Positions 1 through 7,049 of a DNA stretch of 16,644 bases are shown piece after piece. The DNA lies in contig JBAXQC010000064.1 in assembly GCA_037131955.1 (NCBI GenBank), positions 1 through 16,644 of the forward strand. The letters run 5' to 3'. The notes under the pieces were generated by a model. The model did not search any database. It saw nothing but the letters and a program-made list of their open reading frames with translations, and was not told the DNA's origin. The stretch's first letter is position 1. Each line of letters starts with the position of its first letter. The position numbers were made by a program, and so were the translations under genes. This DNA comes from CAIMMJ01 sp037131955 (GTDB lineage Bacteria; Bacteroidota; Bacteroidia; UBA4408).

Positions 1-86
1 GTTCAGGCTCAGTTACCGGAAAAGGAAAACATAAATGGACACTTACTATTACTGCAGGAGGTGGCGTTTCATTGGTAGAAGACTAA
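1..86 (+). CDS. 3' end of an unidentified protein (partial)
   Basis: Reading from position 3 gives 27 residues ending VSLVED before a TAA at 84-86; the gene begins outside the window. The tail alternates Thr, Ile, Trp and Gly (KHKWTLTITAGGG), which would suit the last beta strands of a beta-rich domain. It is too short for any family assignment. The reading rests on the open frame and on the non-coding, repeat-bearing sequence that follows. Function unknown. Confidence 0.5.
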   Translation, partial: SGSVTGKGKHKWTLTITAGGGVSLVED

Positions 87-147
87 TAATTTATAATCAT
101 TTACTAGTTTAACTTAAAAAAGTAATAGTTAGATAGTTTTCATTTGA

Positions 148-167
148 CACAGCTGTGCTTTTTTTTT
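148..167 (+). terminator. possible intrinsic terminator after the left-edge gene
   Basis: A short palindrome CACAGCTGTG (148-157) is followed one base later by nine T (159-167), 61 bp after the stop of the left-edge gene. The position and T run suit a Rho-independent terminator, but the stem can form only about 3-4 pairs, so support is modest. Confidence 0.35.
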
Positions 168-239
168 ATTCCCCAAATAGCCCTCGTTTACAACGAGGGC
201 TTATACAATCTAACTTAACCACAAACTTACTCATCATAC
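166..239. repeat. left copy of an imperfect direct repeat flanking the protease pseudogene
   Basis: Three blocks occur in the same order as at 1645-1702: TTATTCCCCA (166-175), CAACGAG (191-197) and ACAAACTTACTCATCATAC (221-239). The last block matches 1684-1702 at 18 of 19 bases. The spacing between blocks differs (25 and 30 bp here, 14 and 25 bp in the right copy), so one copy has gained or lost bases. The pair encloses the broken serine protease gene and the hairpin repeats. Confidence 0.45.
179..201. other. perfect 10-bp hairpin
   Basis: AGCCCTCGTT (179-188) pairs perfectly with AACGAGGGCT (192-201) around a 3-base loop. Neither side has a clear T run directly after the stem, so it is a stable structure rather than an obvious Rho-independent terminator. 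It sits inside the left copy of a longer imperfect direct repeat and could act as a bidirectional stop or a mobile-element end. Confidence 0.55.
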
Positions 240-260
240 GAAATAATGTAGAGTAGGAGA

Positions 261-310
261 AAGTCCTTAGTCCCTTAGCCTTGCCCTATCTTCAGACTAA
301 GGACAGTAGG
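261..310. repeat. hairpin repeat, copy 1
   Basis: The left arm AAGTCCTTAGTCCC (261-274) and right arm (290-310, containing GACTAAGGACAGTAGG) are constant between the two copies. Within them GTCCTTAGTC (263-272) and GACTAAGGAC (295-304) are a perfect 10-bp inverted repeat. The 15-base centre (275-289) is unrelated to the centre of copy 2. A further AGTAGGAG at 252-259, just before this copy, resembles the right end of the unit and may be the remnant of a third copy. Confidence 0.75.
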
Positions 311-326
311 GGTGAATTTTATTTAG

Positions 327-378
327 AAGTCCTTAGTCCCAACCTCAATAATCTTGGCTTCAGACTAAGGACAGTAGG
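327..378. repeat. hairpin repeat, copy 2
   Basis: This is the second copy of the unit at 261-310: identical 14-base left arm (327-340), identical 21-base right arm (358-378), and a different 17-base centre (341-357). The perfect inverted arms are 329-338 and 363-372. It lies 16 bp after copy 1 and 6 bp from the end of the protease reading frame on the minus strand, so it may also act as a 3' structure for that gene. Confidence 0.75.
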
Positions 379-384
379 AGTATT

Positions 385-1557
385 CTAGTTTTCAACTTCA
401 ACTATAAAAACAAATTTCTTTACCTCTTTAAACTGATTAACCAAATCCATCTTTTTTAAATTAGTACTCGCAACCCTTTTAAAATTTACATTTGAGTTAT
501 CTAAAAAAATTCTCATGTAATCCTTTTTTACTGCATATGATACGTTCTCAGCACCTTTATGCTTTGCATTAATAATTCCTATTATCTCTCCACTAATATT
601 AAATAATGGCCCCCCGCTGTTTCCTGGTTGAACTGGAACAGAAGTTTGATAACAAGTGACATCGCCATTAAATCCGGAATTTGAACTAATTATTCCATTG
701 TTTAATTTTACCTAATCACCCATAGTTGATCTTAAAGGAAAACCTAAAGAATATACACTTTCGCCAACATCGCATTTATTTTGACTCAGAATATAAGGAA
801 TTGAGGAAAAAAAACCTTGATAAATAGTGTCCGTAAGTTTTAGCAATGCTAAATCGTTGTTTTTGTCAATAGCGATTACATTAGCAATTATTGTATTATT
901 AAATTCATTATTAATTCCTCTCACTGATATTTTTTTTGCGTTTTCCACAACATGATAGTTAGTAATCAGGAAACCATTTTCGTTTACTGCAAAACAAGTT
1001 CCAGAAGATAGAATCTTTAATTCAGAAGAATTGGGAACAATAAAATTTGCCATAAAGCTTATATAGTTTTGAATAAAATTGTTTTCCCAAATTCTTTTTG
1101 AATTCATTGGAAATGGTCCAGAACCTCCATAACCGCTATTTTCTCCATAGGTCATGAATCTGAAATTTAAAATTATTTTTGTTGCAGTCTTAGTCAACTC
1201 AAAAAACCTAAAAGAGATTTCTACATAACTACTTTTCCCATAAGGATTGAAACACAAACTACAAATAGGTTCGCAATACTTTGACAATTTAGTTTTAGAT
1301 GAATTCCATGTTTCCGTTCCTACAAATTTAAATTTTAAGTCTACCGAACTTAAATCATTTGAAAATTCAGTTATTGAGTAATCAAAATTTTCTTTTGCAA
1401 ATTGCAATAAACCGTAAGTAGATTTTGAAAATGGAAAATTAATTATTGTATCAATTTTCACATCTCCTTTATATTCATTCATCACAACAAAAGAAAAACT
1501 CCCTTTAGAAGATAAAAAAATTAACAAATAGATTATTTTTGCTATTTTGTTTTTCAA
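385..1557 (-). pseudogene. secreted trypsin-like serine protease, interrupted by an in-frame TAG
   Basis: The gene begins at a TTG (1555-1557) that supplies a signal peptide (KIAKIIYLLIFL core); the next ATG, codon 26, would lose it. After an unassigned N-terminal domain of about 170 residues comes a chymotrypsin-fold peptidase. The His is H202 in LITNYHVVENAKK and the Asp is D235 in DKNNDLALLKL. A TAG at 712-714 (codon 282, after GFPLRSTMGD) ends the frame. The same frame then stays open for 108 codons to a TAG at 385-387, giving VKLNNGIISS and PGNSGGPLFN with the nucleophile S314, then GIINAKHKGAENVSYAV. The stop therefore removes the catalytic serine from an otherwise intact protein of about 390 aa. 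From memory, family members carry Glu or a similar residue at this point, one base from TAG. As written, the product is an inactive 281-aa fragment. A base-call error is the main alternative. Confidence 0.85.
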
Positions 1558-1619
1558 ACTATTATTTATTAAAAATTAATTTACTAAAATACAATTTTTC
1601 GAGATTGGTCTATATTAAA

Positions 1620-1638
1620 ACTATTAACCTCTAATAGT
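1620..1638 (-). terminator. possible weak terminator after the ORF6N gene
   Basis: ACTATTA (1620-1626) and TAATAGT (1632-1638) form a 7-bp stem with a 5-base loop. On the minus strand it is followed by TTTTAATAT. It lies about 50 bp past the ORF6N stop and 60 bp before the protease start. The stem is AT-rich and the T run is short. Confidence 0.3.
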
Positions 1639-1644
1639 CTATGA

Positions 1645-1702
1645 TTATTCCCCATTTTCAACGAGAATTTTTTTTTCAGAATAACAAACTCACTCATCAT
1701 AC
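1645..1702. repeat. right copy of the imperfect direct repeat
   Basis: The blocks are TTATTCCCCA (1645-1654), CAACGAG (1659-1665) and ACAAACTCACTCATCATAC (1684-1702), in the order seen at 166-239. The last block covers the final codons (YDE plus stop) of the ORF6N gene. The left copy may therefore be the remnant of the 3' end of a second, deleted ORF6N-type gene, or the two copies may mark a duplication or insertion. Confidence 0.45.
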
Positions 1703-2202
1703 CTCTTATATCCAATCTTTTTTCTCTCTTTTTGTTTTTCAATTTGTTTTTCTTTTCCTATCAAATAATTTAAGGCTTCGTAAACATCTGCAAATTGTTT
1801 GTTGTACTTTTTCTCAAGATCATTTAGTTTTTCTGAAAGTTCTTTATGGCTAAATGCATATTGCCTTATAAAAACAAAAGCCCTCATTATAGCGATATTC
1901 ACTTCTATTGCTTTATCAGAATTTAATATACTTGCTAGCATTGCCACTCCTTGTTCTTCAAATGCAAAGGGTGCATATCTAATTCCTCACCTTTTTGAGG
2001 TCGCAAATTGCGTCCTCAAATTTTCGAATTCTGTTTTAGTAAGTTCAAACATAAAATCTTTAGGAAATCTTTTCATATTTCTTTTAACAGATTCCTTTAA
2101 TCTTTTAGTCTCCACCTCATAAAGTTCTGCCAAATCAAAGTCCAGCATCACTTTTACACCTCTAATTTCAACAATTTTATTTTCTATGATTGCTAATTCC
2201 AT
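1690..2202 (-). pseudogene. ORF6N-domain (KilA-N-like) DNA-binding protein, interrupted by an in-frame TGA
   Basis: Codons 1-71 from ATG (2200-2202) give the ORF6N domain: NKIVEIRGVKVMLDFDLAELY, then VETKRLKESVKRN, then RFPKDFMFELT, ending ATSKR. A TGA at 1987-1989 follows, and the same frame continues GIRYAPFAFEEQGVAMLASI through a helical C-terminal half (EVNIAIMRAFVFIRQY, then LEKKYNKQFADVYEALNYL) to TGA at 1690-1692. Full length would be 170 aa, usual for these proteins. The family pattern at the break is SKR-G-G-x-RYxPxAFTEQG, so the lost codon was probably GGA, one base from TGA. ORF6N proteins are found in phages and in many copies in Bacteroidota, and are thought to bind DNA; their targets here are unknown. 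No nearby phage genes are visible. A separate restart at GTG 1945 would give only the C-terminal 85 aa. Confidence 0.85.
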
Positions 2203-2261
2203 TTAATAAAATCTAAAAACTAATTTAATTAAATTTTTGACATGTATAAACCGAAATCCTT

Positions 2262-2313
2262 AAAAAAACAACGCCGCGACATATCAATTACAAATTACCA
2301 ATCCTCCGCGGCG
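2262..2313 (-). terminator. terminator of the condensin-like operon
   Basis: On the minus strand, just past the stop of the small subunit, CGCCGCG (2307-2313) pairs perfectly with CGCGGCG (2272-2278) across a 28-base loop. It is followed at once by TTGTTTTTTT (2262-2271). A GC-only 7-bp stem plus T run in such an AT-rich genome is a good Rho-independent terminator, although the loop is long. Confidence 0.55.
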
Positions 2314-2319
2314 GATCAA

Positions 2320-2850
2320 TCAAGCCTCCGCTTCCGCGGTTCTTTTCTTAGCCAACTCTAATGCAAAATGAATAAAAACTTTATAAGCTGGGGTAAACAC
2401 AAATTTATCTTCGGCAGTTTTGTTGGCAATGTTTCTTCTAATTAAACCGTTTCTTATGAGTCTTCGGCGGGCTTCAGAATCTTTTATTTGGTTGTTGGCT
2501 TTTATTAATTCTTTGTAGGCACTTACCTCAAAATACTCATCTACTTTGTCCATTTCAAACTCGGCATAGTTGAGCTCGTCCATAAAATTTTTGCCGTCTT
2601 TGTCTAATTCATAACACAAAATAGCCATAAAAATACTGATGTCTCTGCTCAGATTTTCTGTTGTTTCGGTACTAACGATGTAAGCATACTCTTGGTTAAA
2701 TTTTAGTTCATACTTGAACGATTCCTTAAAAAAAGATGCATAAAAACTCTCGTTCTCTTTTAGGCTGTCAAAAATTTTATCGTTGGCAAGGATAAATTTC
2801 CCTCCCATTAATGCCTCAACTATTAATGTATGGTATTTCGGATAGTCCAT
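2320..2850 (-). CDS. mksE: small KITE-type subunit of an MksBEF-like condensin (MksE/JetB-like)
   Basis: This 176-aa soluble, acidic, mostly helical protein starts at ATG 2848-2850, 35 bp inside the kleisin gene, implying translational coupling. The first 60 residues (DYPKYHTLIVEALMGGKFI, then FKESFKYEL) suggest the first winged helix. The segment around residues 115-160 (KELIKANNQIKDSEARRRLI, then FVFTPAYKVFIHFALELAKK) suggests a second one. KITE proteins dimerise and bind the kleisin middle region in MukBEF, MksBEF and Wadjet complexes, modulating the ATPase and DNA binding. The assignment rests on size, fold pattern and position after SMC and kleisin genes; I see no catalytic motif. At 176 aa it is short for MksE. 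The C-terminal tail TAEAEA is encoded by an oddly GC-rich stretch. JetB-like and MksE-like cannot be told apart by eye. Confidence 0.65.
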   Translation of the reverse strand: MDYPKYHTLIVEALMGGKFILANDKIFDSLKENESFYASFFKESFKYELKFNQEYAYIVSTETTENLSRDISIFMAILCYELDKDGKNFMDELNYAEFEMDKVDEYFEVSAYKELIKANNQIKDSEARRRLIRNGLIRRNIANKTAEDKFVFTPAYKVFIHFALELAKKRTAEAEA

Positions 2851-4036
2851 GTGTATTTATTTTAATTTTTGGTACTTGTAATGTAAAATCGTTGGTTTTT
2901 ATTTTGCTGTGTTCGCCTTTTTGTGGCAACTCTAAAAACAAATCTTCTTCAAACAATAATCCGGTGAGCGAAAAGAATTTGCTTTCTTCTAATTGCTTGT
3001 ATTCTTGTTTTAGCTCTTTTGCACACCAGCTAAAAAAATCTTCCACTGGTAAATCTTTGGTTAATTTTTCTTTGTACAACTCTTTGTCAAAAATCCATTT
3101 TTCAGTTGCTATTTCTGCCTCGTCAATAAAGGTGGGTGTGCTGTTGAGGTATTGTTCAAAAAACTCTTTGGTGTTTAGATAAATGTTGTTGCTGTATGCC
3201 AATCCTCTTTCCGATTTTAATAAATCTGGCGTTTCTTCTTTGTATGGATTTTTAAGGAATTCAATCCAACCTGTAAGAATGGTTGATTCTGTTTTTATTC
3301 TCTCTATCAATGGTAATAACTCGTTGGTGAGAATTTTTGATTGCCTCAATAAATTATCGTTTACTTGTATCAATTGCGAATACAATTTCTCGAATTGCGA
3401 ACGTATTTCATTCTCTTGGTACAACAATCTTTTTTGATTTACATATTCCGATACTTCATACAATTTGCTTGCAACAGAATCGTATTGATTCACATCCAAA
3501 ATTTGATTCAATGGAATGATGTAATATTCTATCCAAAAAGAAGCTTTGTGAACTTTTTCTCGGTAATCTATTTTTGCAACATTCGATTTTAGTTCACGGG
3601 TCTCGGATAATAGTTTAAACGTATTTTTTTCTACCAATTCCATAAACTCCTTTATCTGCAAAGACAAATCGGTAATACGGTTAGAAAGAATTTTTTCTTC
3701 GAACTTACTGCTTTCTCTAATTTTTCTAAAAAGCGAAGCAATGGAATAATGGTATTTTTGAATGGTTTCGGGCAACAATGGCTTAAACTCGTTCAACAAA
3801 TATTCCATCAATTGGTAGTACACAGAATGAATTTCAAAATCGCTGTTGAGCTGTCTTAAAATGCGGTATTCAACAAGTTGAGGAATTATATCGTGTCCGT
3901 GCTTTTTTACCACCAAATTTAACACATCGCTGTTGATGTAACCCGATTCTTTTTGAACACGAAAAAGGTCCAACAAAATTTCGTTGTAATTATGTAAAAA
4001 AGCAAGTACCGATTTAGGTTCTGCGTAAGTGTTCAT
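2816..4036 (-). CDS. mksF: kleisin subunit of an MksBEF-like condensin (MksF/JetA-like)
   Basis: This 406-aa soluble protein starts at ATG 4034-4036, 3 bp after the SMC stop. Residues 1-95 read as an N-terminal winged helix (LFRVQKESGYINSDVLNLVV, then LVEYRILRQLNSDFEIHSVYYQLMEY). Residues 100-280 are long charged helices suited to a neck or coiled-coil region (LQIKEFMELVEKNTFKLLSE, then LLRQSKILTNELLPLIERIK). Residues 300-406 form a compact end, probably the second winged helix. Kleisins of the MukF/MksF/JetA class close the SMC ring by binding the neck of one ATPase and the cap of the other. Identification is by domain pattern, length and position between an SMC-like ATPase and a KITE-like gene; there is no single diagnostic motif. 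I am sure of a condensin-like role but not of the subfamily. Confidence 0.65.
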   Translation of the reverse strand: MNTYAEPKSVLAFLHNYNEILLDLFRVQKESGYINSDVLNLVVKKHGHDIIPQLVEYRILRQLNSDFEIHSVYYQLMEYLLNEFKPLLPETIQKYHYSIASLFRKIRESSKFEEKILSNRITDLSLQIKEFMELVEKNTFKLLSETRELKSNVAKIDYREKVHKASFWIEYYIIPLNQILDVNQYDSVASKLYEVSEYVNQKRLLYQENEIRSQFEKLYSQLIQVNDNLLRQSKILTNELLPLIERIKTESTILTGWIEFLKNPYKEETPDLLKSERGLAYSNNIYLNTKEFFEQYLNSTPTFIDEAEIATEKWIFDKELYKEKLTKDLPVEDFFSWCAKELKQEYKQLEESKFFSLTGLLFEEDLFLELPQKGEHSKIKTNDFTLQVPKIKINTHGLSEIPYINS

Positions 4037-4039
4037 ACG

Positions 4040-6712
4040 TTAGTTTTTTAAGGGTTCTGCCACCTTGGTGTTGGGTGAACTAAATACAACATTTACTTTT
4101 TCGTTCAAGTTTATTTTTCCTTTTCCTGGATAAATAAAATAATATTTGTTGAAACCTGGCACCGGATCTGGTGCAGCAAAAATTGGAATAAAGTGGTGTT
4201 CTTTGCAGAATTTCACCAATTCCGGACGGTTCTGTTTGTCAATGGTTGCTACCTCATCAATAAACAAAGCAATGCGATTGTCGTAGTGGTTGATGGCCAA
4301 ACGGTTTATTACCGACATAATAATTACCAAACGAATCATTCTGTCTGTTCCATCACTTTCTACTTGGTCCGCTAAATCCACAATTTTTTCAGTTCCTTTG
4401 ATGGTAATTCTCAAATCTAAATCAAACAATTCTTCAAACGAAACCTTACGACCTGTATCTAAATAAGTGTTAAGCACTTTTAGGTTTTCTGCCTGATCGA
4501 ACTCTAACAACATTTGTCCGCTAATTTCCTGAATGGCGCTAATGCGGCGTAGTTCAGACATTACTTTTTTGTTGTCTAACAAATCTACTTTCAAAGATTC
4601 GATGTCAGAAATTCTTGTTTTAGAAAGTTTTGGATTAAATTTATGGTACACAAATTCCTTAAATTCTTCGTAGCGTTTAATGAGTGTAAATGCAGGATTT
4701 GCAAACTGCGTAGATATACTTTGCAACAAACCTTCAATACTTTTTTCTTTATCAGTAACGCAAGCTAATTCTTCTTCTACAAATTTTATAAATTCGTTTT
4801 CGTCTGCATTGTGGTTGTTTAATTTGTTTCTTAATGAATCGAAGGTTCTGTCTTTGCTAGATTTAATGTCTCCCCTATCCGCTTGTTGCAATTTAATTTT
4901 ATTGTAAATCAATTCTAAATCGTCTTCCGTTTTATACATCAAAGGCTCCACCTCAATAGCATCTACTTCGTCTTTTTGCATTTTTAGTGCACCCAAACGG
5001 TTTTCGAGTTTGCGGAGTTCTTCTTGAGTTTCGTTGAGCTGATTCTCTAACTTTGCAATATTTCTTGTAAGTGCCTTTAATGATTTTAACAGTTCATCTT
5101 TTTCGGAATGAAGCATTAAATGTACTTTCTCAAGGTCAACAATGTGTTTTTCTATGTTTGGAATTTCCTGAATCTTGCGAATCTTCTCTTCAACTAATTT
5201 TATTTCTAATTTGTAGTTAGAAAGTTCTTTTTGAGATTTTTCGATGTCGATAACAGTATTGAACAATATCTCTAATCTCTTTTTTTCGTTTTCTAAAAAC
5301 ACTAAATCCTCACGAATTTCGTCAATGGTTTTAAAGTCTTTTAATTCAAGATTTTTAGAAATATCAATTTCACCGTCGAAAATGTTTAGAACCTTAGAAA
5401 CAGATTTTATTTTTTTCTTTATTTGTTCACTTGGCAAACTGCTCATTTGCTCAGAAAAAATAGAGTTCAACAATTTTTTATCAGCGGTTTTTGTAGCAAT
5501 TTTATGAATTAGTAAATTGTCGTAATTCTTTACTTGTCTTTCTAATTTTTCAACTGTAGAAGAAATATTTTTTATTTGAGTTTGGATAATTGCACTCGAA
5601 AGTTTTTGATGTTCGATGGTTGTAATTCTAGCCTCTACTTCTTTCCTTCGTAAGTCTAGGTTCGTTAGTACTTGATTTTGGTATTCGATGTTTTCGAACT
5701 TTTTTATTTCATCTAATTCTCTCCTTCTTGCTTGAATAGCGCTAGATTGGTAATTAATTTCCGTTTCTTTTTTACCAATTTTCTGGTTTATTTCATCGCG
5801 GTGTGGTTTTAAAACCTCGTTTAATTCTATTTGAATTTTATCGATGCTGTGATTTTTCTCTAGAAAATGTTTTTCTAATATTGGCAACGAGTTCATGTAG
5901 TTCTGACGGAAAGCAAAAACCAATTCTGCTAAATTTTTTGATTTAGCATTGTATAAATTCACCAATTCTCTAAACGAATAAAAATCTTCTTTTACCTCCT
6001 TAATAGCTTTTATTTCGTCGTTTATTCTGAGCAAATCAGAAATATCTCTTTTGTTTTTTTGCGAGAAATTTACGCTTTCATTTTCTCTGTTATCGGCAAT
6101 AATCAAAGATTGCTTTAGCGATTTATTGGTAATTAATTTTGAATTGATGAGGTAGCGATAAATTTTTGAGAAGTTATTGCTCAGTCCATCTGTTTTTACG
6201 TTTTCTTCTAACCAAACAACAGCATTGTTGTCTGTTCCTCTGTGGTATACTGTGCTTAATACTTCGGCTTTGTTGCGATATTGGCTAAATATGATACCAA
6301 GTGCTTGAAGGCGTTCTTTTACTTCGTCGAATTTTAAAATACGTTGCAAACTTCCTTCTTTGGCAAAAAATAAATCATCGCGGTAGGGAGTTTCCAATTT
6401 AAAATATTCTAGCTCACCATCAGAATCACGTTTTACTAAAATACAATAGTAGGCAGATTTAAAAATTTCGAAGATGATGTAACTTTGATTTGGCGTTGGA
6501 AAATAGTGGTGAATGGTTTCTTTGTCGCCTTTTCTTTGCCCGCTAAACGACATTTTATTTCCATCGATTATAAAGAGAAAATTTAAAGCATAAATTAATG
6601 TACTTTTACCAATGTTATTTGGGCCAACCAATTGCAAAGAATCGCAATCGTCCATTTTTATCTCGGCTTTTCCATACACTTTGGAATTTAATACAGCTAC
6701 CCTGTGAAGCAT
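4040..6712 (-). CDS. mksB: SMC-like ATPase of an MksBEF/Wadjet-like condensin (MksB/JetC-like)
   Basis: This 890-aa protein starts at ATG 6710-6712. Walker A is GPNNIGKST (residues 30-38). Long coiled-coil segments run roughly 220-400 and 470-620, with a non-coiled stretch near 405-465 that may be a small hinge. A second globular part follows, with the ABC-signature region ESDGTDRM (785-792) and Walker B IALFIDEVATID (814-825, D819-E820). Walker A and signature/Walker B at opposite ends with coiled coil between is the SMC/RecN/MukB architecture. The expected switch histidine is not evident: the segment after Walker B reads PIFAAPDPVPGF. The length is close to MksB (about 900-950 aa) and shorter than most JetC. 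As first gene of the operon it precedes the kleisin, a different order from mksFEB and jetABCD. It is expected to extrude or compact DNA loops by ATP hydrolysis. Whether it serves chromosome organisation or plasmid exclusion cannot be decided here. Confidence 0.8.
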   Translation of the reverse strand: MLHRVAVLNSKVYGKAEIKMDDCDSLQLVGPNNIGKSTLIYALNFLFIIDGNKMSFSGQRKGDKETIHHYFPTPNQSYIIFEIFKSAYYCILVKRDSDGELEYFKLETPYRDDLFFAKEGSLQRILKFDEVKERLQALGIIFSQYRNKAEVLSTVYHRGTDNNAVVWLEENVKTDGLSNNFSKIYRYLINSKLITNKSLKQSLIIADNRENESVNFSQKNKRDISDLLRINDEIKAIKEVKEDFYSFRELVNLYNAKSKNLAELVFAFRQNYMNSLPILEKHFLEKNHSIDKIQIELNEVLKPHRDEINQKIGKKETEINYQSSAIQARRRELDEIKKFENIEYQNQVLTNLDLRRKEVEARITTIEHQKLSSAIIQTQIKNISSTVEKLERQVKNYDNLLIHKIATKTADKKLLNSIFSEQMSSLPSEQIKKKIKSVSKVLNIFDGEIDISKNLELKDFKTIDEIREDLVFLENEKKRLEILFNTVIDIEKSQKELSNYKLEIKLVEEKIRKIQEIPNIEKHIVDLEKVHLMLHSEKDELLKSLKALTRNIAKLENQLNETQEELRKLENRLGALKMQKDEVDAIEVEPLMYKTEDDLELIYNKIKLQQADRGDIKSSKDRTFDSLRNKLNNHNADENEFIKFVEEELACVTDKEKSIEGLLQSISTQFANPAFTLIKRYEEFKEFVYHKFNPKLSKTRISDIESLKVDLLDNKKVMSELRRISAIQEISGQMLLEFDQAENLKVLNTYLDTGRKVSFEELFDLDLRITIKGTEKIVDLADQVESDGTDRMIRLVIIMSVINRLAINHYDNRIALFIDEVATIDKQNRPELVKFCKEHHFIPIFAAPDPVPGFNKYYFIYPGKGKINLNEKVNVVFSSPNTKVAEPLKN

Positions 6713-7049
6713 AGTTTCAGTTTTAGTTTAACATGCAAATTTTGTAATAAAAAAAACAGTGAGTAATAGAAGTTATCAATAGTTTTTAACCGAATTGGGG
6801 GAATTGTTGATAAATATTAATTACAAAAAACATTGTATATCAATAAATTAACAGAAATATTTGAATAATTAGACTCATTTGAAAAATTTAAACATAGACT
6901 ACAAACAATAAATCAAATTAATTGTGAAATTTGGTAAAAAAAACTTTAGAAAGTAGATATTAGTAACTATTTCTGCTTCAATAAAAAAGAAAATAAAAGT
7001 TAGAGTTGGATTTAGGAAAAAAAAATTTTAATAGAACAAAATAAAAACT
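6713..7049. other. divergent intergenic region between the condensin operon and the response regulator
   Basis: These 337 bp are extremely AT-rich and hold no gene I can support. They must carry promoters in both directions, but I find no exact TAnnTTTG element on either strand. TTATCAA (6773-6779) and TTGATAA (6807-6813) form a 7-bp inverted pair, and GAATTG is repeated directly around three G (6792-6806). Both could be regulator sites but are short enough to arise by chance. Confidence 0.5.

Noticed and set aside
261..378. CRISPR array or integron attC sites in the repeat pair.
   Set aside because: There are only two or three units, the repeats are palindromic halves around a short variable loop rather than repeat-spacer units, and the GTTRRRY core of attC is absent.
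712..714. TAG suppression or pyrrolysine insertion in the protease gene.
   Set aside because: TAG ends the propeller gene at 8866-8868 and the protease frame itself, there is no sign of pyl genes, and a protease has no reason for this residue here.
1987..1989. TGA read as glycine (code change as in Gracilibacteria/SR1), since it falls exactly on a conserved Gly codon.
   Set aside because: TGA is the normal stop of the 2320 and 2816 genes and of the ORF6N gene itself, the long intact genes contain no internal TGA, and GGA is common everywhere. A mutation is far simpler.
1690..2202. Frameshift between the two ORF6N fragments.
   Set aside because: Both fragments are in the same frame; the break is a single in-frame TGA with 13 further homologous codons before the apparent GTG restart.
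1..2319. A hidden JetD/MksG nuclease gene next to the condensin-like operon.
   Set aside because: Reading both strands, this region is accounted for by the protease and ORF6N pseudogenes and repeats; no frame resembles a toprim or JetD protein.
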